Positions 11,969-24,061 of a stretch of DNA of 64,000 nucleotides are shown here, piece by piece (position 1 is the stretch's first letter; each line of letters starts with the position of its first letter). The DNA comes from Mesaphorura yosii (taxonomy: Eukaryota > Arthropoda > Collembola > Poduromorpha > Tullbergiidae). A program made the translations under genes and the position numbers. Location: positions 1 to 64,000 of the forward strand of contig WIXG01000017.1 of assembly GCA_009869945.1 (NCBI GenBank). Direction: 5' to 3'. The notes under the pieces were generated by a model. The model was not told where the DNA came from, made no database searches, and saw nothing but the letters and a program-made list of their open reading frames with translations.

Positions 11969-13880
11969 TTAATGGCAGCCACATGATTCAGCGACCATGT
12001 CAAAATACTGTTTGAGTACAACATTATCGTGATCATCATAGAATAGAAGGGTGATTGGCAAGAGCCTCGTCGGGACGCAGCACGGCTGTCGAACGTTGCT
12101 TGCCAATTTCAATTCGTGGACAAAGCTTTGTACTGTCGCGTGGTTTGACGGTTTCACCTGAAAAACCAAAATTGGCATGAAGATCATGAATAGAAGATTT
12201 ACTACTTGCCACATGCCTGTTGCCCCAACGGGAATACGCAGGCTCCGTCACAGAAAAATGCGTTGTATCCTTTCGGTGAAATTATCCACGATGACCAGCC
12301 GATTGCTTCAAAGCTCACGAACAAATCATGGCGTGTGCATTCAGCCACGCCTTGGCGGACTCTCGCCCTCTCCTGTAGGACGCTGTTGACATCGGTGTTT
12401 GGAGAAGTCGTGCTCGATGTTGGCCCGGGATCAGTCGCATTTTTGGATCGTCGACTCCGAAATCGATTGACTGAATTCGGATGGCGAATTGAATCCTTGT
12501 ATAGCAACGAGTGATGAAATCTCGGATTCTCTAAACCTTAGAAAATAGGAAGCTAATAGAAAAAAGTGAAGTCGACAAGAACATTTTATCGAAGGGCTTT
12601 TACTTGATGTAGGAATTTGCAGCAATTGCTCGTTGTCCTCGTCGTTCTCAAAAGATTCGGTCCCATTCTCACTTTCCCCGGCCGGCCTCGTTAGTTTCTT
12701 CCCGTTTCTACTGACTTTGAGTGTGAGAGGAGGCTTTGTGGGTAATAATTGCTGCTGAATCTCTGAGTCCTCATTAAACAACACCAGAATCGGCTGCTTA
12801 GAATGATGCGACGTCTCTCCTCTCCTTGAAAATCGAATTGGAACGCGTTCGCCGCTCAAACTGGTGGCTGCGATCAGAAAACCATGATTTGGACGCTCTC
12901 CTTTGATCCATTCAAGCACGGCCTGCGAAAACACAGTAATTGTAATACAATCCGCGTGCCTAATCACATAATTGCAGAATTGTGGATTTCTTACCTGCTT
13001 CACATTAAAAACTTCCCACCCGGATCCCAACGCCGGGACGTAATTCACAGCAATCAGTTTATGCAGGTCTGGAATATGGAGCTGGCTCGGATCGTGGACT
13101 TGGTACAGGCTCAGAATATAGAAAGGCGTGAGATAAAGTGATGGATGCAAATCTTCGTGTGTGGTCCGCATCCTGTGAAGGTGCAATTCGGCTTCCAGCA
13201 CGCCCTCACTCACACTCATTCCGGCCGACACATTAAAATAGAAGAAGTCATTCAACGAATTGTTGCGTTCGATGTACGAGCGCACGATGTGTGCGTTGTA
13301 TGGATTTCGGGCTCTCGTCACCCCGTGCGAGTCTGTGATCGTGTCGTACAAGTCAATCATGAACTCAGGCGCGGGACCCAATTTCTTGCTGATTTCATCA
13401 CGGCGAAGGATCGATTCAGTTGATGCGATGCCAAATATCTATGGCAAATATGGGTCAGGCCAGATTAACGATCCTCATGCAGCCACGCAAATGACAGACA
13501 GATTCACGGACTTCTACGTTTACCTTCATCAAATTCTCCACGGCCCTTTCCCTCAGGTTCTGGGAAGAGTCCAGTATTATTTCATCGACTGTTGCCACTT
13601 GGTCTTCATCTTCTTGCGACGGGATCAGCAACAGCTTGCTTTCACGATGCGATGTGACCTCGGACTCCGACTCCGACTCGCTACTACTGAAATTGGTCAC
13701 TGAACTCCCATTTAAATTGGGATATACAAGCTGCCCAACTACGGTTGTTGAGTTTTTATCGACGTCGACGTCGAGAATTTCCTCAATTTCACCTGCTGGA
13801 GTTGAAATGCAGGTTGGAAGTGCAAAGAGAAGAGGACTAATTAAGAACAGCCCAAGATAAATGCACGTTAGGCAATTCAT
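11969..13880 (-). CDS. admp: ADMP-type BMP ligand (anti-dorsalizing morphogenetic protein)
   Basis: Secreted BMP-family ligand. Exons 13880-13524, 13438-12995, 12922-12604, 12530-12217, 12157-11969 give 540 residues in one continuous frame. The N-terminus is a signal peptide ([19 protein letters not shown]). Exon 2 begins with IFGI, the usual start of the BMP prodomain core. An RSRR furin site (residues 398-401) precedes a mature domain of 139 residues with seven cysteines. It is assigned to ADMP rather than Dpp/BMP2/4 or Gbb/BMP5-8 on two blocks: [20 protein letters not shown], and a C-terminus with [18 protein letters not shown], where ADMPs also read NVVLKQY-DMV--CGCH. The tandem Pinhead neighbour supports this. 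The last intron appears to use a GC donor. ADMP is absent from Drosophila but retained in several other arthropods (recalled, not checked). Confidence 0.9.
12158..12216 (-). other. Probable GC-AG intron in the ADMP gene
   Basis: This 59-base intron separates FPLGQQ from [10 protein letters not shown]. The acceptor is a strong TTTTTCAG. No GT lies at a phase-0 codon boundary before the in-frame TAG, whereas CAG|GCATGT does, and that join gives exactly the spacing of ADMP and BMP family members between FPL and NHA. Confidence 0.7.
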
Positions 13881-14882
13881 GCTTAAGATTAAGGATCTAA
13901 ACTAAACAGGTTGTTGTTTGATTTCGGCGCGGACTGACAACTCCGCTCCGCCAAGGTTTGGTACGATTTGACGCCGAATTTTCGAGCTTCGGCCCATATT
14001 TATATCATTTTTCATGTCAGACGTCTTTGGGGGCCGAAAGTGGTAAGAAAAGGCTTTTGAGTTCCACAGGAATGCAAGAAATTTCAATTGGACCACAAAA
14101 ATGAGGAGGAACAAGGCTTTGGTATTTCTAGAAGTTTGTGTAGGATTAAATTACATGATGATGAAAAAATTATGTCAATAAATCTACTTGGCGTCATTTT
14201 AACTACACGAGTCGCGTCGTGTGTCATCACACCATCATTTTGCCAAGAAACCAACACAGACTCATTTAAAGCCGTGTTGCTCGATGGCATACGAACTTTG
14301 GCTCTACGCCCAGTCCGTAGAAAATCCAATTTTATGCTAATTTTACAAGATAACAGCAAAGCAAGGCAGTTTTGTTGGGAAATTCCATCCAGCCAGCCAG
14401 CTTGCGGATCTGCATTCGCGGAACCGGCCGTCTGGTCGTCATTTTTGGGCAAAAAAGTAATTAATGCGTGCAGCGAATTATGCAAATGGACAGGACACGG
14501 GTGACAATTTGAGTTATTGACTGTCCTTGCCCCAGACAAACGCAAATCCTACGCGTGTGGTGAGTGAGTGTGGTAGACAACAAAATTCTTGATGCGTGTT
14601 TTTAATTTCGCTTACACGCGCTTCGACTTCGACGCGATTCCAATCTCATCGCCCGTGTTTACATGCCCGACGACAATTAGCAGTGAAATTTATTGATTCA
14701 AAACGTATGAAACCGGACTTGGTCTAAACTATGATTTTATTAAGACAAAGGCACAGTATCAATAACATGAGTATAGCTTAATTGCTAAAAGTCTTGCACA
14801 TTGTTATGTTGGTATTTAAGCAACTAGAATCAGAATTTCTAAACTCAGTCGCAGTCTGCGCCCGGCGTCAGTGTATCAAACT
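13881..14882. other. Spacer between pinhead 3' end and ADMP 5' end
   Basis: This 1 kb segment must contain the ADMP promoter and the pinhead 3' end. A minus-strand AATAAA at 14736-14741, about 140 bases past the pinhead stop, is a candidate poly(A) signal. No coding exon is visible. In Ciona the close spacing of these genes matters because pinhead transcription interferes with the Admp enhancer, so this spacer is the obvious place to look for a similar arrangement. Confidence 0.6.
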
Positions 14883-16740
14883 TCATCTACAGCTGCAGCT
14901 CAGGACTGAAAACACGGAGTGGCGATGCCCAACCTTGTCGGTATAATAATGTGACAAGAATTTAGTTGGAATGCACTGATTTTGACCACCCGTCAGTGAC
15001 GAGAGGCATGTCGCGTTATTTACAGACCAAAGCGTACATTTTGAAGTCACGTGCGCACTTCCACAGGAGCCGGCGCATCGTCCAACGTCAATCATCTTAA
15101 TTAAGAGGCAGAAAATGTTCAATAATTTAAGGTGACACGAGTCTTTAGCAAGTTACAGTTGCAGTAGTTGAGTTACCTTAATCACAGGCCCCTTGAGCAG
15201 CTGCACAGCTTCGAGACTCTCAGCATTCTCATCCACGTCCACGCTCGCATTCGTCGCATTACTCGACTCGTCTTGCACGCTTTCATCAACCATGACCGTG
15301 TAATCGTAGACTTTTAAGAAATCTCTTGCCCGAAAACATTCGCCAACGCACTGGCACTCGGCAATCGTCTCAATACACTCGGCTCCGTTTGGTCCGTCAA
15401 TCGTAATGCTTTGATTGCGAATTGGTTTGCAATTTGACCTGTCATTATTGCCGTTGCATGGCCCGGCGCACTTACCAACATCAATAATTTTCTCATAAGG
15501 AGTCGCTGGATGCATTGTGACCTTCAGCGGAGTTCGCTGGCAAGCGGCTGGTGGAATTACGCAATCACAAGACTCGATAATGTCGATCGTATTCTTCTGA
15601 AAGCCTCCAGCCAGAGTGAAATGACTCTCACGTCGCAGCATTGTCGGGCTGCACGTAGACGAAATGCAGGAGGACGTCGTCGATTTGCTGGTTAAGCGAA
15701 AGGGCTGAGCCGTGCCGTTTAATTTTGCAATCCCAGCACTGGAACCGCCAGTGCCAGTGTGCATTGGAAGGATAAATCGATCTCCGCCGTTGCCGTTTCC
15801 ATTTCCATTCATGCTGTCGTTGTTATTGCCATTGCCATTTTGTGCGTGCTGATGTTGTAAACTCAAAAATATCTGGAATGAATGAAGTTGAAAATTAGAC
15901 ACGGACGCAGTCATGTACAGTTAAAACTCTCGAGAATACATAAAATTATGAGTTTGAGATAAGAAATTGGTTATGAAAGTATTTTAGAGTCGACTCGTAA
16001 TTTTCAACAAAGGCAAAGAGTCATCAAATGAATGAAGCGACCATATTAGAATGAAATAATTAATTTCGTGAACATAAATTCTTGCTCTTTATCGAATCTG
16101 TCAATGCAAAATTCCTTTGGAATGCTTTTACTGCTTCACACCGTTTATATTTTGAACAATACGCGCATTAAAGCCGTCTGTAAGATAGTTCAGCTGAACA
16201 CAATTTGTGGTGACGCAAATGTAAAATTACATTGTTTACCTGAATTGGGTCCATATCGGGATACTTCTGCAGGTATTGGTCGAATTCTTCCCTCTTCAGT
16301 GGTCTGATTCTTGTCGTATGGCATGTTTGTCTACAATATCCAACGTCCACTCGCAATTCGTCAGAGTCCAAACCTATCAAATGGAAAAAATTCTGATTAA
16401 ATCAAGAGTAACTGCATACTGCAGCACACTAAGTCTGGACATCCTAATTTTTCGTGAAACTCACCGTAACCAATTGTCACGAACTTTGGCTCTCTAACGC
16501 AGCACTGATTGGTCATTTCTTCTGAATTTTCTCCCGACTCCAGTCTTTTAAAGCTCAAATCTATTCAAAGTATGAAAAAAACCGTGTAGTAAAATTAATT
16601 AATGCGCCTTCAAGAAAGGAATTCTAAAAAATTAAAGAAAACGAACCGCTTGACGGTGAACTCGTTGCTGGACTTGGAAAGCAGCCTATATTGTGAAAAC
16701 TGGTGGACAAAATCAGGAACACAAATGCAAATATGGCCAT
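14883..16740 (-). CDS. pnhd: Pinhead-like secreted cysteine-rich protein
   Basis: Pinhead is a secreted cysteine-rich protein that antagonises ADMP in ascidians. Exons 16740-16647, 16560-16465, 16373-16240, 15872-15177, 15095-14883 give 410 residues. The ATG at 16740 sits in a GCCATGG context and opens a signal peptide (MAIFAFVFLILSTSFHNIG). The body carries three copies of a [VI]DVGxCxxxC motif: residues 73-81 (VDVGYCRQTC), 238-247 (IDVGKCAGPC) and 342-351 (IDVGRCAGSC). The last module ends in CIPTKF and SCSCR, as in cystine-knot-like domains. A Gly/Asn-rich linker (residues 119-138) separates the first two. The intron 1 donor (GTTCGT) is weak; the others are ordinary. The identity rests on the cysteine pattern plus the tandem position upstream of ADMP, so it is an inference from family knowledge; the gene structure itself is well supported. 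Confidence 0.78.
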
Positions 16741-18144
16741 GGCGGAAAAATTCAGTGCCAAAATTGCTCCTGTGACAAAAGGAGCGACGGAGCGCGTCAA
16801 GACTTTAATTGTCGTCCGAAACGAGGAAGGGTCTTTCATGATTGAGGAAAGATACGTGAAATCTAATGAATGAACGCGAACGTTGAAAGATTTGCGTAGT
16901 AAACACGACGCGAACACGTAAGCGATTTCGTAGTAATTTCTTAATTGGTTTTTTACTGCCTACTAATTCAATCTGCACCATTCGCATGGGTTACTTATAA
17001 ACTTTCCTCACCGTTCGTGTTGGCAAAATTCATTCATAAACGTTCGTACCTGATGACCGTGTAGTAGTTTGCCATGCCGAGTCCAGTTTCACAGGTGGTT
17101 GATTGTCAGTGTCAATGTCAGTGTCACTCATTATGAGTTATTACGGCAAATTATGCTCAACAAGATTTTCTCAATTTATTCATTCATAAACACTCAAGGT
17201 GCAAGAAATTTAACAGATTTATAAGCTTTCATAAATAAAAACAACGGTCTGGCCTAAGCCAATGAGCCAACCGTCGAAGGAGCAGCCAGGCGAGTTGCTG
17301 ATGCCCTCCTTTGGCTCGCTGCGCCGGTTTGGTTCACTTGCACGCCTGCCCTGCCTCGTTTATGCGGTTCTGCGACCCTTGCCTCGACGAATTCAACACG
17401 ACGGGAGACTTTTCGCTAGCGATTCATCAAATTACACCATCTCAACCGGCCGGCCCTCACATCTGCACTTCTTATTCCTCGGAATCGTATTGAATCGCCT
17501 ATCGCCATTGCCTGTAGATAAGGCACAGATTACAGATAAAATCTGTGAACAGATGCATAAATCTACGTGGCCTGGCGTTGGATGTCATCATTTAATTTTT
17601 CGTTGTTCTGTTTGTTTAGGGTGTCAGGTTCTTTGCAGGTGCACAAATGCGAATGCGAGCTAAGAATTGTGTCCATAATTCACGATAAAATGCAAATGCA
17701 AATGCTGAGATTGCTGTGCCCTGCCTGTCGTGTCACTTGTGTGGGTGTTCGTGCTCTCATCGTAGAAATTACGATCCCAAGTTTTTTGCTTGAATGATAC
17801 CTTTTGTGGAGACGAGGCGACATACAGTCTCTGGCGAACGCGAGTTGTTTAATGGAACTTGCATGCTAATTAGAAGTGCTGCGAAGTTGATTATGAAAAT
17901 ACGCACGCTGGGTGTTCCATTATTAATTGCGCATAATTTGTCAACTTGTTTTACAATTTGTATGGCACGGCGGAGCGCCAGGTCAACGCATGCGAACAAT
18001 GAGCGCAATCGCTTAAATAACCTCTGCTGTACCCGTGCGTGTTTGGAATGACTAAGATTTATTCTGGATCACTTTAATCAATTAGCACACTGGAGTGAAC
18101 CAATTTAGTTCATTGTAATTAAAAGGTGAAACATTTGATTCTCT
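16741..18144. other. Intergenic region, pinhead 5' side and CFAP91 3' side
   Basis: About 1.4 kb between the pinhead start and the CFAP91 stop, both minus strand, so it holds the pinhead promoter. A minus-strand AATAAA at 18058-18063 is a plausible CFAP91 poly(A) signal, about 80 bases past the stop. Open stretches on the plus strand around 17262-17797 look like chance. Confidence 0.5.
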
Positions 18145-21665
<3,521 letters not shown>

Positions 21666-21949
21666 CTTGATCTCTGAGACGTCCCACTGGATCCTTGGAA
21701 AACGCCAAAAACTTAACGATTACACTTATTCTGGACGTGGAGATCAAACGTCCGAAATCCGAATGGGTCAACGGATCGACCGTTTCAGTTTCAACCAGAC
21801 TTGTGGTTGCAATTTCAAGTTCAATGGCCAGGAGCATTGTTGAAGATGGATCTTGGTGTCATATCCATGGAGATGTTTGATCGATAGACTAGTGAGGCCA
21901 TTTCAGAGTCGCATCGTATCATGTGTGATGGGCATCAGCCCATTGCATT

Positions 21950-22051
21950 TGGGAACAAATGTCTGGGAACAATTGTCTAAGAACAATTTCCTGGGAACAA
22001 TAAATTGTCTGGAAACAATTTGCCTGGAACAATTCTCTGGAAACAAATTCC
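21950..22051. repeat. Degenerate minisatellite, about seven units of 14 bp
   Basis: Consecutive units approximate TGGGAACAATTGTC, with small length changes, in the 700 bp between the divergent CFAP91 and CYTH starts. Each unit carries AACAAW, which resembles the core of SOX/HMG-box sites. The repeat is seen directly; any regulatory role is a guess. Confidence 0.8.
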
Positions 22052-22365
22052 CTTTACTTTTTGTCTATATCGCATAATTCATGTCATCATCAGTCGAAGT
22101 ATCATCCGCCGTTTCTTATAAAAGAAAGGCATAAAAGTAACAGAGTCCCACAGTTATGAGTGGCCCAGAGCAACATTACTTCTTTGTTGTCTCCAGTAAC
22201 CTCAAGCTGGAGGAAATTGTGGGAATTCAGGTTTAAAGGTGCTTTCAAACTTGCGAAAGCGAACGAACGAACATCAGTGGAAATTCTCAAAAGGTTGACC
22301 AGATCAGGTTCAATTATTTCGCCCTCATCAGTAGTTCCAGAAAGTGAGCTCAATTCCCAGTCAAC

Positions 22366-22981
22366 ATGTCAGGCCACAACATTGAAATTAAGGCCAAGAT
22401 TCCAGTCACGATGGATAGAGCCCGTGAAACTGCTCTGCGGCTTGCTGATCCAAACCACAAACCGGTGATTTTGCATCAGTCGGACACATTCTTCAATGCA
22501 CCACTTGCTCGTCTGAAACTTCGACAAGAGAATGGCCACACTACGCTCATTGCGTACGAACGGCCTGACGGTGTGACTGGGGCCAAGATCAGCAACTACA
22601 TTAAGATTGCGATTCCAGATCACGATAACATGCATGACGCACTCCAAAAGGCGCTGGGAGTCAAGGGAAGAGTTGTCAAGACCCGTGAGCTCTACATGGT
22701 TGAATGGAAGGGGCTTACGTCAAGAATTCATTTGGATAACGTTGAAGGTCTGGGGGAATTCATAGAATTTGAGGTAATTTGACTAGTGCTGTGCCTTAGT
22801 ACGAGAAATTCTAATCGCCGGACAGTTCTCATGTGTGTCTTCTCGTACTGTACAGGTTCTGATTTCTGATTTGTCACAAGTATCAAATGGGGAAGCCATG
22901 GCCAAGTATTTGATGGAACAATTTGAACTGAAGGAACTGCTCGACGGTGCTTACATGGACAAAATCGCTGCACAATCATAA
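22366..22981 (+). CDS. CYTH-domain protein (triphosphate tunnel metalloenzyme fold)
   Basis: CYTH (CyaB/thiamine triphosphatase) proteins bind triphosphorylated substrates in a beta-barrel tunnel with metal ions. Exons 22366-22773 and 22856-22981 encode 177 residues. The N-terminal strand reads NIEIKAKI, the ExExK-type signature with Asn at the first position, as in many CyaB-like proteins of the RNVEIKA form. Further support comes from alternating charged strands (LARLKLRQENG, NYIKIAIPD, VVKTRELYMV, IHLDNVEGLGEFIEFEV) typical of the fold. The length fits a single-domain member, nearer to invertebrate class-IV-cyclase-like proteins than to human THTPA. The substrate cannot be told from sequence. 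AATAAA follows at 23030-23035. No signal peptide, so probably cytosolic. Confidence 0.85.
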
Positions 22982-23087
22982 ACCTTTTCTTCAATGGTGT
23001 TTTTTTGTATGATCAAAATATACAGTGGAAATAAATAATGTCTTGTGTTGATGATGACTGGCTCATCTGTATATGAATGTAATGTAA

Positions 23088-23626
23088 TTAGTTAAACTTA
23101 TCCGGCTCTGAAAGGCGATTTGCAGCTTCGGTCCGAATGGCGATGGTGTCGTCAATAAATCTTTGCACTTCACTCGTTATTTTCCGAAAAGGTGCTGACT
23201 GCACCAATTTTAATGACAGAAATCAGTCAACTAACGATTTAACTAACGTAGCAGTACGAAGACAGAGCAAAATAAACTTGTACTTAATGACTAGTGACTG
23301 ATTGTACAACTTTTTAGAAGATAAATTGAGAATCGAACTGTGAAGACAAAGAAAACGAACGAATACGAATACACTTTTTCTGACGTAATTCTGAATGTGA
23401 AATCAACCGGTTTCCTTCCACGGCGACATCTTGATTTTGGTCGAATGTTATGGTGGATTTCATATCACAATCTAATATGTTCATGGCTCCTCCCGGAGGT
23501 GATCGAATCACACCTGAGTGTCTTTATCGACGAGGTTCGGCGGTCGAGAAATGAAAACGGAGACGAATACTGATTAGTACTTGAACAGCTCATTGATTCT
23601 GACTGACCGCTTTGGTCGCCCTCCAT
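23088..23626 (-). CDS. Possible small unidentified gene on the minus strand
   Basis: Two protein-like pieces lie here on the minus strand. From ATG at 23626 a 37-codon segment begins MEGDQSGQSESM and ends at a possible CAG|GTGTGA donor at 23514. A terminal piece (about 23198-23088) after a GTGCAG acceptor reads FRKITSEVQRFIDDTIAIR and stops at 23088. A strong CTTCACAG acceptor around 23330 could open a middle exon. I could not join all pieces with certainty and do not recognise the product. It would converge with the CYTH gene, about 100 bases between stops. It may be a real short gene, or chance. Confidence 0.25.
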
Positions 23627-24061
23627 TGTATTCACATCTCATTATTCCATAACTCATCAATCACCTCAAGACATTTCGCGATATTCATGTGTCCAAGAAC
23701 TGCAAAGCAAAAAATGAGAATTTCCAAGAGTACAATGGCTGACGCGAAACCAGTTTCTTGTTTATGGTTTTTATGGCAGTGGAAGAGTAGAAGACGCACG
23801 GAACGCATCGGGACTGCATTTTTTGTTTTAATCTTTTAATTATGGCAATTCACAAGTAGCAATTTATGAGTGAAAAATTCTGACGCTACGCTTCTTTGCG
23901 TCTTGCGTGAAATTCGCAAATTCTCACATCAGTCGCGAATCGTGAATGCTAGTGCTGACAGCGAGAATCAAACCAAGCGACAGACGCAGCCGCAGTGCAG
24001 CAATTGTCGAGATTCTTTTGACGACGTGACGTGGTACTTCGTCCTTGTTAACGTCTTAACA

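Noticed and set aside
14084-14545. Overlapping open frames on both strands between pinhead and ADMP
   Set aside because: Neither resembles a known protein, and each lies in the promoter/3' UTR spacer.
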